Origin: Bradyrhizobium sp. NDS-1
GTDB taxonomy: Bacteria > Pseudomonadota > Alphaproteobacteria > Rhizobiales > Xanthobacteraceae
Length of the DNA stretch: 64,000 nt
Reading direction: 5' to 3'
Assembly (NCBI RefSeq): GCF_032918005.1
Contig: NZ_CP136628.1
Location: 5,379,501-5,443,500, forward strand
The notes beneath the pieces were generated by a model, which worked only from the letters and a program-made list of their open reading frames with translations, was not told where the DNA came from and made no database searches. This document shows, one piece after another, positions 19,546 to 29,559 of this stretch (the stretch's first letter is position 1; each line of letters opens with the position of its first letter). A program made the position numbers and the translations under genes.

Positions 19546-21119
19546 GGCTGCGATCCTCCCATCTCGACGGCCGCGGGCGCGGCGTTCCCAATGTTGCGTT
19601 CGTTGCGCATGATGGCGCGCATGATCTTTTCCTGTGTCGCATCAGAGCCCTTGAACTCGCCGACGAAGGCGCCGTCGTTCATGACACAGATGCGGTCGCA
19701 GATGCCGAGCAGCTCGGGCATCTCCGAGGAGATCACCACAACGCCGCGGCCGGCTTCCGCCAGTTCGTTGATGATACAGTAGATCTCGTATTTGGCACCG
19801 ACGTCGATGCCCCGCGTCGGCTCGTCCAGGATCAGGACCTTGGGGTCGGTCATCAGCCATTTCGACAGCACCACCTTCTGCTGGTTGCCGCCGGAGAGCT
19901 GGCCAGTCTCCTGGTAGACGTCGGAGCAGCGGATGCGCATGCGGGTGCGATAATCGCTGGCGATCTTCAGCTCGGCGATGTCGTCGATGACGCGCTTGGG
20001 TGCGACCTGGTCGAGACTGGCGAGCGTGATGTTCTTGCGGACGTCGTCGGCGAGGATCAGGCCGAGCTGCTTGCGATCCTCGGTGACATAGGCAAGGCCG
20101 GCGTCGATCGCGGCTGCGACGCTCGGCAGCGCCATCTCCCGGCCTTCGAGCCGGAGAGAGCCGCTGATCGCAGTGCCCCAGGAGCGGCCGAACAGGCTCA
20201 TGGCGAATTCGGTGCGGCCGGCGCCCATCAGGCCGGCAATACCGACGACCTCGCCACGCCTGACGCTGAAATCGACATTCTTGATCACCTGCCGCTCGGG
20301 ATGAATCGGATGGTAAACCGACCAGTTCTCGACGGTGAGCACGGGCTCACCGATCTTCGCGTTGCGCTCCGGGAAGCGGTGGGCGAGATCGCGATTGACC
20401 ATGCTGCGGATGATGCGGTCTTCCTGGATCGGCTCGCTGCGGCAGTCGATGCTGTCGACGGTGCGACCGTCGCGCAGCACCGTGATGTGGTCGGCGACCT
20501 TGGCGACCTCGTTGAGCTTGTGGGAGATCAGGATTGATCCGATGCCCTGCTCGCGGAACGCCATCAGGCGTTCGAGCAGCGCGGCGCTGTCGGCCTCGTT
20601 GAGGCTGGCGGTCGGCTCATCCAGAATCAGCATCCGCACCCGCTTGGACAGCGCCTTGGCGATCTCGACCAGTTGCTGCTTGCCGACGCCGAGATCGGTG
20701 ATCAGAGTGTCAGGGGATTCCTTGAGGCCGACCTGCGTCAGCAGCTCACGCGTGCGCCGGTAGACCTCGTCGCGGTCGATGACGCCGAGCTTCGAGGGCG
20801 GATGCGACAGGAAGATGTTTTCCGCGATCGACATCAGCGGGATCAGCGCCAGCTCCTGGTGGATGATGATGATGCCGAGCGCCTCGGAATCGTTGATGTC
20901 GCGGAAGCGCCGCTCCTCGCCATCAAAGACGATGGTGCCCTCGTAGCTGCCGTGCGGATAGACGCCGCTCAGCACCTTCATCAGGGTCGACTTGCCCGCG
21001 CCGTTCTCACCGACGAGCGCGTGGATCTGCCCGGCGTGAACCGAGAAGTTGACGTCGCGCAGCGCCTGCACACCGGCAAAGCTCTTGCTGACGTTGCGCA
21101 TCTCCAACATGGCGGTCAT
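19542..21119 (-). CDS. gguA: multiple-sugar ABC transporter ATP-binding protein (GguA type)
   Basis: A 525-residue tandem ATPase of the CUT2 class. The first domain has Walker A GENGAGKST and Walker B LILDEPTASL; the second has LSGGNQQK and LILDEPTRGIDVGAK. As is usual, the second domain's P-loop is degenerate (GLMGAGRTE). ATG 21119 is chosen because the upstream extension runs through an intergenic repeat. It works with GguB-type permease and ChvE-type binding protein. Confidence 0.92.
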   Translation of the reverse strand: MTAMLEMRNVSKSFAGVQALRDVNFSVHAGQIHALVGENGAGKSTLMKVLSGVYPHGSYEGTIVFDGEERRFRDINDSEALGIIIIHQELALIPLMSIAENIFLSHPPSKLGVIDRDEVYRRTRELLTQVGLKESPDTLITDLGVGKQQLVEIAKALSKRVRMLILDEPTASLNEADSAALLERLMAFREQGIGSILISHKLNEVAKVADHITVLRDGRTVDSIDCRSEPIQEDRIIRSMVNRDLAHRFPERNAKIGEPVLTVENWSVYHPIHPERQVIKNVDFSVRRGEVVGIAGLMGAGRTEFAMSLFGRSWGTAISGSLRLEGREMALPSVAAAIDAGLAYVTEDRKQLGLILADDVRKNITLASLDQVAPKRVIDDIAELKIASDYRTRMRIRCSDVYQETGQLSGGNQQKVVLSKWLMTDPKVLILDEPTRGIDVGAKYEIYCIINELAEAGRGVVVISSEMPELLGICDRICVMNDGAFVGEFKGSDATQEKIMRAIMRNERNIGNAAPAAVEMGGSQP

Positions 21120-21141
21120 TGTCGTTTCCCTAAATCGCCAT

Positions 21142-21239
21142 CGTTCCGGGGCGCCCGAAGGGCGACCCGGAACCTCGAGATTCTCAGGTGCGCTATTTCG
21201 CATCATCGTTCGATGCTGCGCATCGCCCCGGAATGACGG
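21142..21239. repeat. REP-like palindromic element between chvE and gguA
   Basis: Begins CGTTCCGGGGCG and ends with CGCCCCGGAATGACG, the complementary sequence. It holds an inner GGCGCCCGAAGGGCG hairpin. It is the same family as the element at 36722-36820. Located between binding protein and ATPase genes, it may set differential mRNA stability. Confidence 0.75.
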
Positions 21240-21249
21240 AAGTAACGTC

Positions 21250-22323
21250 CTACTGGAACTGCGCCTTCTTGTAGTAGCCGCTGTCGACCAGCACCTTCTC
21301 CCAATTGTCCTTGTAAACCACGACCGGCTTGAGCAGGTAGGACGGCACGGTCTTGACGCCGTTCTCGTAGGTCTTGGTGTCGTTGACCGTGACCTGCTTG
21401 CCGGCAAGTGCGGCATCGACCATGTCGGCGGTCACCTTGGCGAGGTCGCGGGTATCCTTGAAGATGGTCGAATACTGATCGCCGCGCAGCATCGCCTTGA
21501 TCGAGGGCACCTCGGCATCCTGGCCGCTGATAACAGGCATCGGCTGGCCGGCGCTGCCATAACCGACGCCCTTCAGCGAGGAGATGATGCCGATCGAGAT
21601 GCCGTCATAGGGCGACAGGACGGCATTGATCTTCTTGTTGCCGTAGTAGGCGCTGAGCAGATTGTCCATGCGGGCCTGGGCGGTGGCACCGTCCCAGCGC
21701 AGCGTTGCGACCTTGTCCATGCCCATCTGGCCCGAGCCAACGACGAGCTTGCCACTGTCGATGTAGGGCTTCAGCACGCTCATCGCGCCGTTGTAGAAGA
21801 AGTAGGCGTTGTTGTCGTCGGGCGAGCCGCCGAACAGCTCGATGTTGAACGGCCCCTTGCCTTCCTTCAGGCCGAGGCCCTGCTCGATCGATTGCGCCTG
21901 GAGCACACCGACCTGGAAATTGTCGAATGTCGCGTAATAGTCGACGTTCGGCGTGCCGCGGATCAGGCGGTCATAGGCGATCACGGTGATGCCCTTGGCC
22001 TTGGCTTGCTTGAGCACGTCGGACAGCGTGGTACCGTCGATCGCGGCGATCACCAGGGCTTTCGCTCCCTTGGTCACCATGTTCTCGACCTGCGAGAGCT
22101 GGTTCGGGATGTCGTCTTCGGCATATTGCAGGTCAGTGTTGTAGCCGCGCTCCTTCAACACCTTGACCATGTTGTTGCCGTCGTCGATCCACCGCGCCGA
22201 GGATTTGGTCGGCATCGCGATGCCGACGGTCGCCTTGTCCTGGGCAGACGCGGTGACGCCTGCGGCCATGGACGCAGCGCCGGCCAGCGCCAGTGCAAGG
22301 AATGTCGTCTTCAGTTTCAGCAT
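21250..22323 (-). CDS. chvE: multiple-monosaccharide-binding protein (ChvE type)
   Basis: A 357-residue periplasmic binding protein. Signal peptide 1-27 ([20 protein letters not shown]), then [20 protein letters not shown], a beginning typical of ChvE. Family-1 sugar-binding residues follow ([33 protein letters not shown]). ChvE binds aldoses such as arabinose, galactose, glucose and xylose, and in Agrobacterium also signals to VirA; no virulence link is seen here. It follows the lactonase gene by 72 bases in the same operon. Confidence 0.9.
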   Translation of the reverse strand: MLKLKTTFLALALAGAASMAAGVTASAQDKATVGIAMPTKSSARWIDDGNNMVKVLKERGYNTDLQYAEDDIPNQLSQVENMVTKGAKALVIAAIDGTTLSDVLKQAKAKGITVIAYDRLIRGTPNVDYYATFDNFQVGVLQAQSIEQGLGLKEGKGPFNIELFGGSPDDNNAYFFYNGAMSVLKPYIDSGKLVVGSGQMGMDKVATLRWDGATAQARMDNLLSAYYGNKKINAVLSPYDGISIGIISSLKGVGYGSAGQPMPVISGQDAEVPSIKAMLRGDQYSTIFKDTRDLAKVTADMVDAALAGKQVTVNDTKTYENGVKTVPSYLLKPVVVYKDNWEKVLVDSGYYKKAQFQ

Positions 22324-22395
22324 GGTTTACTCCCTTGGTGTCAGACTGTTTCTTTGTTTCGTCGAGAACGTCGTCGTGGGCTGTTTTCGGGTCTC

Positions 22396-23277
22396 CTATG
22401 CGAGCTTGACGTCGGGCTCCGCGCGACCGCGCGCGGATGCCTCCAGCAGAAAAGTGCAGCCGGCTTGCGGATCGGCGGCGCGTGCGGCCGTGTCCATATC
22501 CTGCCAGGCTGACGTGACGAGAACGCGCGACAGATCGGAGCCGACGAAAGCGGGGCAGCTCGCCTGTCTGGCCGGCACGCTCAGTGAGCGCAGACGCTCG
22601 CCTTGTGGAGAATAGACATCGACGCGACCCGCGCCCCAGCAGGCATTCCAGATGTTTCCGTCGGCATCGCACACCGAGCCGTCGAGACCGCCAATGCCGG
22701 TGTGGCGTAGCAACACCTCGGGCTCGCCGCGCGGCAGGCCGGTCGCGGGGTTGAGCGGCACGGCGTAGAGCACGGCATGCGGCGTGTCGGTGAAATAGCC
22801 GGTGGCGCCGTCAGGCGAGAAGCAGATCGAATTGGGGATGCTGATGCCGGGAAACAGCGTCGAGATCTTGCCGCGATGGAACGCGTAGATCGCCCCGGCC
22901 TTCGGCTCGGCCTTCTTGCCCATGGTGCCGATCCAGAACGTGCCGGACTGGTGCACGCGGCAATCGTTGGAGCGCGTGGCTGGATTGTCGGCTTCGAGCG
23001 GAAGCAACAAGGTCATCGCGCCGTCGGCAAGCTTGCGGACATAAAGCCCGTCCTCGGCAACGATCAACTGCCGTTCGGCATCGATGCGCCCGATCGCGCT
23101 CGCCATCCGGCCGAGCGCATGGACGCGGAGGCTGCCGCTGCCGAGCCGCGCCTCGAACAGCCGTCCCTCGCGGATGTCGAACCACCACGCGGTATCGGTG
23201 CTTACGTCATAGGTCGGGCCCTCGCCGAGATGGCAGGGATCGCTCGAGATAACCGAGGTCGGCACCTGTTCCATCAT
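22396..23277 (-). CDS. SMP-30/gluconolactonase-family aldonolactonase
   Basis: A 293-residue six-bladed beta-propeller lactonase. Metal-ligand regions are visible: LGEGPTYD (Glu), RSNDCRVHQSG (Asn), IPNSICFSPDG (Asn) and GLDGSVCDADGN (Asp). It hydrolyses the aldono-gamma-lactone made by the neighbouring sugar 1-dehydrogenase, most likely arabino- or galactonolactone. It overlaps galM by 4 bases, so it is tightly co-translated. Confidence 0.9.
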   Translation of the reverse strand: MMEQVPTSVISSDPCHLGEGPTYDVSTDTAWWFDIREGRLFEARLGSGSLRVHALGRMASAIGRIDAERQLIVAEDGLYVRKLADGAMTLLLPLEADNPATRSNDCRVHQSGTFWIGTMGKKAEPKAGAIYAFHRGKISTLFPGISIPNSICFSPDGATGYFTDTPHAVLYAVPLNPATGLPRGEPEVLLRHTGIGGLDGSVCDADGNIWNACWGAGRVDVYSPQGERLRSLSVPARQASCPAFVGSDLSRVLVTSAWQDMDTAARAADPQAGCTFLLEASARGRAEPDVKLA

Positions 23278-24350
23278 GGCGTCTGCACTCCGAAGCGATA
23301 GACGGTGTGATGACGGTAGAGTTCGCCGGGATCGAGGCGCGGGCTCGGAAAATCCGGCCGGTTCGGCGCGTCAGGCCAGATGTGCGGCTCCAGGCACATG
23401 GCGTCCGACTGCCGGATGAGCTTGCCGCCCTTCCCCGAAATCGTGCCGTCGAGATAGTTGCCGGAATAGACCTGAAGTCCCGGCTGATCGGTGAACAGCT
23501 CCATGATCCGCCCCGCGCCCGGCGCCTCCAGCCGCGCTGCGAGTGCCAGCTTGCCGTCGCGGGGGAGGCAGTAGGTGTGGTCGTAGCCCCTGCCGTTCTG
23601 CAATTGCTGGTCGCTCTCGCGGATGCGCTCGCCTACGGGCCGGGGCCCGCGGAAGTCGAACGGCGTGCCAGCAACGTTACGCGGCGGTTCGGGCAAGGGA
23701 ATGGCGGTGGGATCGATGGCGAGGAAATGATCGGCGGCGACCATCAGCTTGTGGTCGAGAATGGGCGTGCCTGACGTCGCCCCCTCGAGGTTGAAGAAGC
23801 TGTGGTTGGTCAGGTTGACGATGGTCGGCCGGTCGGTCCGCGCCTCCATGCTCAGCGACAGTTCGGTCGGCCCGGTGATGCGATAGGTCAGGCGGATATC
23901 GAGCCTGCCGGGGTAGTTCTCTTCCCCATGCGGGCTGACATAGGTCAGCGTCACCGCGGGGTGGGCGCCATCGTCGATTGCTGCGATGTCCCAGAGCTTG
24001 CGGTCAAAGCCATCGAGGCCACCATGCAGCGCATTCGGCCCGTTGTTGACGGCAAGCTGCACCGTCTCGCCATCGAGCGAAAACTGGCCTTTGGCGATTC
24101 GGTTGGCGTAGCGGCCGACGGTGGCGCCGAAGAACTTTCGTTCCGCGAGATAGCCGGCGAACGCGTCATGGCCGAGCACGACGTCGTCGTGGCCGCCCTT
24201 GGCATCCGGCGCGATCAGCGCCTGAAGCACCGCACCATGGGTGATGACGCGCGCCTCGAACCCGCCCTCATCGCGCAGCACGATGCGCTCGACGTTGCGG
24301 CCGTCCGGCAGCGTTCCGAAGACATCTCTTTCGATTCTTGAGCCAGCCAT
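23274..24350 (-). CDS. galM: aldose 1-epimerase (galactose mutarotase)
   Basis: A 358-residue mutarotase. The catalytic His pair is visible in TNHSFFNLEG and GYDHTYCLP, with Asn/Arg in VGRYANRIAKGQF. It interconverts alpha and beta anomers so that the dehydrogenase gets its preferred form. It lies 2 bases downstream of the dehydrogenase and overlaps the lactonase. The placement fits an oxidative aldose pathway, not the Leloir route, since no galK or galT is present. Confidence 0.93.
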   Translation of the reverse strand: MAGSRIERDVFGTLPDGRNVERIVLRDEGGFEARVITHGAVLQALIAPDAKGGHDDVVLGHDAFAGYLAERKFFGATVGRYANRIAKGQFSLDGETVQLAVNNGPNALHGGLDGFDRKLWDIAAIDDGAHPAVTLTYVSPHGEENYPGRLDIRLTYRITGPTELSLSMEARTDRPTIVNLTNHSFFNLEGATSGTPILDHKLMVAADHFLAIDPTAIPLPEPPRNVAGTPFDFRGPRPVGERIRESDQQLQNGRGYDHTYCLPRDGKLALAARLEAPGAGRIMELFTDQPGLQVYSGNYLDGTISGKGGKLIRQSDAMCLEPHIWPDAPNRPDFPSPRLDPGELYRHHTVYRFGVQTP

Positions 24351-24352
24351 GT

Positions 24353-25279
24353 CTAGTCCACAAATGGTTCGACGACGGTGCGCCGGCCGAGCAGGAAGGC
24401 GTCGGCAACGAGACGAAGCGGCGTCAGGTCGACGTCGCTTGTACCCGTCGTGGTAAGCTCGACGAAGCGCCGGTAGAGTCCGCGATATTCCTCATCGGGC
24501 GCCTCGGCAAGCACCTTGCCATCGACAGCCATGCGCGCGCCACCGCTGGACAAGGTCATCCGGCCCTGATCGGTTTCGACGACAATATCCCAGCTTTGCG
24601 GCCCGGTCTGGCGAAAGTCGAACTCGGCGGTCACAGGCAGGCCGCCAATGTCGGTCAGCGTCAGGCTCGCAGCGATCGGCGCCTGGCAGTTGGCCGGAAA
24701 GGCCAGTTCAGCCGCGGTGACGAACACCTGAGACGGCAGGATCCTGGTCAGGATCGACAGCGCGTTGATGCCGGGGTCGAACACGCCAAGGCCGCCCGGC
24801 TCCCAGATCCAGCCCTGACCCGGATGCCAAATGCGAACGTCTTCCTTCCAGTCGATGTGCACCGACGTGATGCGTCGGCCAGCGAGCCATTGCCGCGCGG
24901 GCTCCACCGTTGGCGCGTAGCGCGAATGCCAGGTCGCAAACAACGTCCGCTTTGCCTCCGCCGCCATCGCGATCAGCGGATCGAGCTCGGCAACGCCGAT
25001 CCCCGGCGGCTTCTCCAGCATGACATGCTTGCCGGCTTTGAGCGCCGCGGCGGCCTGCGCGCGCCTCACCTGCGGCGGCGTGCAGAGCGACACCGCATCG
25101 ACGTCCGGCCCCTTCTCGAGCAGCTCCTCGATGGTGGCGAAATGCGGCAGTCCAGGCAGCGAGGCGTTGCGGCTGGCGACAGCCGCGAGCGTCGCGCCCG
25201 ACGTCGCGGCGATCGCACCGACGTGCTGGTCGCGCGCGATCTTGCCGAAGCCGACGATGGCGATACGAAGTTCCGTCAC
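24353..25279 (-). CDS. L-arabinose/D-galactose 1-dehydrogenase (Gfo/Idh/MocA family)
   Basis: A 308-residue NAD(P)-dependent oxidoreductase with Rossmann motif IVGFGKIARDQH and catalytic Lys in HVMLEKPPG. The block WIWEPGGLGVFDPGINALSI is nearly the same as in Azospirillum L-arabinose 1-dehydrogenase, from memory, which also oxidises D-galactose. It produces aldono-lactone for the SMP-30 enzyme. The start is GTG 25279, overlapping the GntR stop (GTGA). Which aldose is preferred cannot be told from sequence. Confidence 0.85.
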   Translation of the reverse strand: MTELRIAIVGFGKIARDQHVGAIAATSGATLAAVASRNASLPGLPHFATIEELLEKGPDVDAVSLCTPPQVRRAQAAAALKAGKHVMLEKPPGIGVAELDPLIAMAAEAKRTLFATWHSRYAPTVEPARQWLAGRRITSVHIDWKEDVRIWHPGQGWIWEPGGLGVFDPGINALSILTRILPSQVFVTAAELAFPANCQAPIAASLTLTDIGGLPVTAEFDFRQTGPQSWDIVVETDQGRMTLSSGGARMAVDGKVLAEAPDEEYRGLYRRFVELTTTGTSDVDLTPLRLVADAFLLGRRTVVEPFVD

Positions 25280-26052
25280 GATCTCTCTCCAGATTCCACG
25301 GATGGCAACGCCTCGGCCGGCGCGGTCTCGATCACGGCGCCCTCGTGGCGATGCATGCCGTTGTGAATGACGAAGACCATCGCCTCCGAGGCCGCCTCGG
25401 CATCGCCCGCTGCGATCGCATCGACGATATTCTGGTGCCAGAGCAGCACGGTGTCGCGGTCCTCCGGCTCGACCGGTGCGCTGAGCAGGAACGAGGCGCG
25501 CAGCGCCGCCTCGATGACGTGGCCGATCGAGCGCATGAACAGATTGCCGGAGGCGCGTGCCACCGCGACGTGGAGCGCGAGGTCGGCGTCGGCAAAGCCG
25601 ACCGAATCGGATGCTTCCAGCCGCATGCGATCCATGCAGCGCCGCAGTTCGGCGAGGTCCTCCTCCGACCGCTGCGTCGCCGCAAGCATCGCGGCGCGCG
25701 GCTCGACCGCGAGACGGATCTCGGCGAGGTCGTTGAGGAAACGCTTGTCGATGCCGGCATCCAGGTGCCAGGCCAGCACGTCGGCGTCGAACATGTTCCA
25801 GGCCGCGCGTTCGCGCACGACGGTGCCGACGCGCGCCTTGGTGGTGAGCAGGCCTTTGGCGACCAGGGTCTTCACGCTCTCACGCAGCACCGGCCGCGAC
25901 ACGCCGAACATGGCGATCATCTCGGCATCTCCCGGCAACCGCGTCCCCTCCGCGTAGCGGCCGGCGATGATGTCGACGCCGATCGAGCGGGCGACCTCCG
26001 CATGGTTGGAGTGAGCCCGCCGCGTCGGAATGACGACGATACGCGAGGTCAT
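25276..26052 (-). CDS. FadR/GntR-family transcriptional regulator
   Basis: A 258-residue regulator: an N-terminal winged helix (GRYAEGTRLPGDAEMIAMFG, VSRPVLRESVKTLVAKGLL) and a C-terminal all-helical FCD domain with metal-binding residues (RLAVEPRAA, DADLALHVAV, LLWHQNIVDAI, HNGMHRHEG). It sits inside the operon, overlapping the yjfF-like gene before it and the dehydrogenase after it by 4 bases each. A likely operator is the palindrome at 30759-30777 in the operon promoter. The effector is probably an aldonate or keto-deoxy acid. Confidence 0.9.
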   Translation of the reverse strand: MTSRIVVIPTRRAHSNHAEVARSIGVDIIAGRYAEGTRLPGDAEMIAMFGVSRPVLRESVKTLVAKGLLTTKARVGTVVRERAAWNMFDADVLAWHLDAGIDKRFLNDLAEIRLAVEPRAAMLAATQRSEEDLAELRRCMDRMRLEASDSVGFADADLALHVAVARASGNLFMRSIGHVIEAALRASFLLSAPVEPEDRDTVLLWHQNIVDAIAAGDAEAASEAMVFVIHNGMHRHEGAVIETAPAEALPSVESGERS

Positions 26053-27029
26053 GTCGCGGCTCCCAGGCTTTTCCTCGCCGGCCGGCGCGCGAGTGCGACC
26101 AACCCCTGCTGCAAGGCGATGAAGGCAAACAGCAGGATACCGGTTGCGATCTTGGTCCACCAGCTCGACAATGTGCCGTCGAAATTGATGTAGGTCTGGA
26201 TCAGGCCCTGGATCAGCACGCCGAGAAAGGTGCCGATCACCGAGCCCTGCCCGCCCGTGAGCAGCGTGCCGCCGATCACGACGGCCGCGATGCTGTCGAG
26301 CTCGACGCCGACGGCGGAGAGCGAATAGCCGGCGCTGGTGTAGAAGGAGAAGACGATGCCCGCGATGCCCGCCAGCAGGCTCGACAGCATGTAGATCTTT
26401 ATCGTCATCTTGCCAACAGCAACGCCCATCATGCTCGCGGCCGCCCGGCTGCCGCCGAGCGCATAGACATTGGCGCCGAACCGGGTGAGCTGCAATAGCA
26501 AGGCTCCGCCGATGACGATCACGAGCATGATGATCGCTATCGCGGTCAATCGCCCGCCGCCGGGCATGCGAAGCGCGAAGTCGGAGACCGTCGAATAGAC
26601 CGGCGCCGTGATCGGCACCGATTCCGTCGACAGCAGGAAGCTTGCACCCCGTGCCAGGAACATGCCGGCGAGCGTCACGATGAACGGCGGTAGATCGAAG
26701 ACATGGATCACCGCGCCCATCGTCGCGCCAAAGGCCGCCGAGAGCGCGAGGACGGCAACGAAGGCGACCAGCGGCGGCATGCCCCAGCGCTCGATCGCCA
26801 GCGCGACGAAGACCGTCGTAAATCCGATCACCGAGCCGACCGAAAGATCGATGCCGCCGGAGATGATGACGAAGGTCATGCCGACAGCGACGATGCCGAG
26901 GAAAGCGTTGTCGGTGAGGAGATTGCCGACCACGCGGGTCGAGGCAATATTGGGGAATTGCACCGCGCAGAGCGCAAAACCCGCGACGAGCACGATGGCC
27001 GTGATCAGGACGGGCGGCAGGCCTTTCAT
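26049..27029 (-). CDS. yjfF: sugar ABC transporter permease (YjfF type)
   Basis: A 326-residue CUT2 permease of about ten helices (VAVGMTFVIISGGIDLSVGS, AAVVIGGTLLTGGQGSVIGT). It is the second permease of a YtfQRT-YjfF-like system, which imports galactofuranose and related sugars in E. coli. ATG 27029 overlaps the stop of the ytfT-like gene by 4 bases; the longer open frame upstream is shadow of that gene. Confidence 0.88.
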   Translation of the reverse strand: MKGLPPVLITAIVLVAGFALCAVQFPNIASTRVVGNLLTDNAFLGIVAVGMTFVIISGGIDLSVGSVIGFTTVFVALAIERWGMPPLVAFVAVLALSAAFGATMGAVIHVFDLPPFIVTLAGMFLARGASFLLSTESVPITAPVYSTVSDFALRMPGGGRLTAIAIIMLVIVIGGALLLQLTRFGANVYALGGSRAAASMMGVAVGKMTIKIYMLSSLLAGIAGIVFSFYTSAGYSLSAVGVELDSIAAVVIGGTLLTGGQGSVIGTFLGVLIQGLIQTYINFDGTLSSWWTKIATGILLFAFIALQQGLVALARRPARKSLGAAT

Positions 27030-28018
27030 GCTTTCGTTCTCCGCAGCCGCGCGACGATTCCAGCAAAGCCGGTCAGCTTCGGCGATTGCAACAGCAGCAC
27101 AGCGAGCACCACCACGGCCTTGACCAGCAAGTTGAATTCCGGCGGATAGCCGGACAGCAAAATTCCAGTGTTCATGGTCTGGATGATCAGAGCGCCAAGC
27201 ACGGCGAGCCCGAGGCTGAAGCGGCCGCCGAACAGCGAGGTGCCGCCGATCACCACGGCCAGAATCGCATCGAGCTCGAGCCAGAGGCCGGCATTGTTGG
27301 CATCCGCGCCCATGATGTCGGCCGCCGCGATCACGCCGGCGAGCGCGGCGCAGACGCCGCACCAGACATAGACCGAAAGGATCATCGCGCGCGTACCGAC
27401 GCCGGCAAGCTCGCTCGCCCGCGCATTGCCGCCGGTCGCCTCGATCATCAGACCGAGCGCCGAACCCCGAACCACGAGGCCGGTCAGGATCAGCATGCAA
27501 AGGGTAATCGCGACTGGAACCGGAAGGCCAAGCACCGCACCGTTGCCGAGCCAGACCAGATCCGGCGAGGAGAACGTGACGATGCGCCCTTCGGTGATGA
27601 GCTGAGCGATGCCGCGCCCCGCCACCATGAGGATCAGCGTCGCCACGATCGGCTGCATCCCAAGCACGGCGACGAGAAATCCGTTCCACAGTCCGCAGAC
27701 AAGGCCCGCTCCAAGAGCGGCCGCCAGCACCACCGGGAGGCTGTGGCTATCGGCAAGACTCGCCGCAATCGCGCCTGAGATCGCCATGACGGCGCCAACC
27801 GACAGGTCGATGCCGCGCGTTGCAATCACCAACACCATGCCGAGCGAAAGCAACGCCACCGGCGTGCCGCGATTGAGCACGTCGATCAAGCTGCCGAACA
27901 GCCGGCCGTCCTGGAGGCGCAAATCGAAGAATTGCGGCGACACCATGCGATCCACCGCGAGGATGACGATCAACGCGAGGATCTGCGCCAGACCGCGGCG
28001 CGGCAACAGCGCTGTCAT
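27026..28018 (-). CDS. ytfT: sugar ABC transporter permease (YtfT type)
   Basis: A 330-residue CUT2 permease (LSLGMVLVIATRGIDLSVGA, AVVIGGTSLFGGRFSLGL), the first of two different permeases that form a heterodimer with the YjfF-like subunit. ATG 28018 overlaps the ATPase stop by 4 bases. Having two non-identical permeases is a feature of the YtfQRT-YjfF family and separates this importer from the ChvE-GguAB set downstream. Confidence 0.88.
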   Translation of the reverse strand: MTALLPRRGLAQILALIVILAVDRMVSPQFFDLRLQDGRLFGSLIDVLNRGTPVALLSLGMVLVIATRGIDLSVGAVMAISGAIAASLADSHSLPVVLAAALGAGLVCGLWNGFLVAVLGMQPIVATLILMVAGRGIAQLITEGRIVTFSSPDLVWLGNGAVLGLPVPVAITLCMLILTGLVVRGSALGLMIEATGGNARASELAGVGTRAMILSVYVWCGVCAALAGVIAAADIMGADANNAGLWLELDAILAVVIGGTSLFGGRFSLGLAVLGALIIQTMNTGILLSGYPPEFNLLVKAVVVLAVLLLQSPKLTGFAGIVARLRRTKA

Positions 28019-29559
28019 GTGTGAGCCTCGAGCGCAACCGCGGCACCGTCGGCGGCAATGGCCGCGAGGATGTTGCCGACATCGATCGCCTCGCCCGCGA
28101 GCTCCTCGACATGGGCGCGGTCGCGCAGCACCACGACGCGGTCGGAATAGGTCACGATCTCGTCGAGCTCGGAGGAGATCACCAGCAGCGCCAGACCATT
28201 CTCGCAGAGCTCGCGGATGAGGCGGATGATCTCGGCATGCGCGCCGACATCGATGCCGCGGGTCGGCTCGTCCAGCACGAGCAGCCGCGGCGAGGTCGCG
28301 AGCCAGCGCGCCAGCAGCACCTTCTGCTGATTGCCGCCGGACAACAGGCCGACGGGGCGTTCGGGATCGGCAGGACGAATGTCGAGCATCTTGACGTAGC
28401 GGCGTGCGATCTCGTCCTGCTCGCGGCGCGACAGCGGGCGATGCAGGCCGCGCTTGGCCTGGAGCGCGAGCACGATGTTCTCGCGCACGGTGAGCTCGGC
28501 GACGATGCCGTCGGTCTTGCGTTCCTCCGGGCAATAGCCAAAGCCGTGGCGCACGCCGTCGCGGGGCGACTGGAGCCGCACCGGCGCGCCTTCCACCCTC
28601 GCCTGCCCGCCATCGGCGCGCTCTGCGCCGAACACCAGCCGCGCCGTCTCGGTGCGGCCCGAGCCGAGCAGTCCGGCGAGACCGACAACCTCGCCATGAC
28701 GCAGCTCCAGATTGAACGGCGCGACATACCCAGCCTTGCCGTAATTCTCGAAGCTCGCGCAGACCTCGCGTGCCCGGTGCTCACCTGCCGAGGCCCGCGC
28801 GCTGGTGGTCTCGGCCAGCTCACGGCCGAGCATCATCCGGATCAACTCCAGCCGCGGCAGCGAGGCGGTCTCGCGCTCGCCGACCAGGCGGCCGTTGCGC
28901 AGCACCGTGATGCGGTCGGATATCTCGTAGACCTGATCGAGGAAGTGGCTGACGAAGACGATGCCGATACCGCGCTTTGCGAGCTGGCGCACGATGCCGA
29001 AGAGAATCTCGACCTCGTGGCGGTCGAGGCTGGCGGTTGGCTCATCGAGGATCAGCACGCGAGCGGAGAGATCGACGGCCCGCGCGATCGCAGTGACGTG
29101 CTGGATGGCGACGGAATAGCTGCCGAGCGGCGCGGCGACGTCGATCTCGAGGCCGAAATCCGCCAGCAGCCCTTTGGCGCGGCGGCGCATTTCAGCTTCG
29201 CGCACGATGCCGAAGCGCATCGGCTGGCGGTCGAGGAACAGGTTTTGCGCCACCGAAAGATTCGGCAGCAGGTTGACCTCCTGGTAGACGGTGGCAATGC
29301 CCGCTGCCACCGCCGCCTTGGCCGAGCGTGGCGCGATCTCGTCGCCGCCGAGCCTGACGATGCCGGCATCGCGCGGAAACACGCCCGTGATCACCTTGAT
29401 CAGCGTCGACTTGCCGGCGCCGTTCTCGCCGAGCAACGCATGGATCTCGCCGGTGCGCAGCGTGAAGTCGACCTCCTGCAACGCGCGTACAGCGCCGAAG
29501 CTCTTGCTGATCCCGCGCACCTCCAACAGAGGCGGAGCAGAATCGGGACTGTTCTCCAT
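28015..29559 (-). CDS. ytfR: sugar ABC transporter ATP-binding protein (YtfR type)
   Basis: A 514-residue tandem ATPase. The first domain has GENGAGKST and LILDEPTASLD; the second has LSGGNQQKVLL and LVLDEPTRGIDVGAH. ATG 29559 (MENSPDSAPPLLEVRGISKS) is chosen over a TTG or other start 14 codons upstream, since similarity begins at LLEVRGISKSFG. It lies 114 bases after ytfQ and overlaps ytfT. Confidence 0.91.
   Translation of the reverse strand: MENSPDSAPPLLEVRGISKSFGAVRALQEVDFTLRTGEIHALLGENGAGKSTLIKVITGVFPRDAGIVRLGGDEIAPRSAKAAVAAGIATVYQEVNLLPNLSVAQNLFLDRQPMRFGIVREAEMRRRAKGLLADFGLEIDVAAPLGSYSVAIQHVTAIARAVDLSARVLILDEPTASLDRHEVEILFGIVRQLAKRGIGIVFVSHFLDQVYEISDRITVLRNGRLVGERETASLPRLELIRMMLGRELAETTSARASAGEHRAREVCASFENYGKAGYVAPFNLELRHGEVVGLAGLLGSGRTETARLVFGAERADGGQARVEGAPVRLQSPRDGVRHGFGYCPEERKTDGIVAELTVRENIVLALQAKRGLHRPLSRREQDEIARRYVKMLDIRPADPERPVGLLSGGNQQKVLLARWLATSPRLLVLDEPTRGIDVGAHAEIIRLIRELCENGLALLVISSELDEIVTYSDRVVVLRDRAHVEELAGEAIDVGNILAAIAADGAAVALEAHT

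Noticed and set aside
21250..22323. ChvE as part of a virulence-sensing system
   Set aside because: No virA/virG or other vir gene is in the window; the gene is embedded in a sugar catabolic operon.
25276..27066. Very long N-terminal extension of the GntR frame (596 codons)
   Set aside because: The extra 338 codons are out-of-frame shadow of the YjfF permease; the true start at 26052 overlaps its stop by 4 bases.
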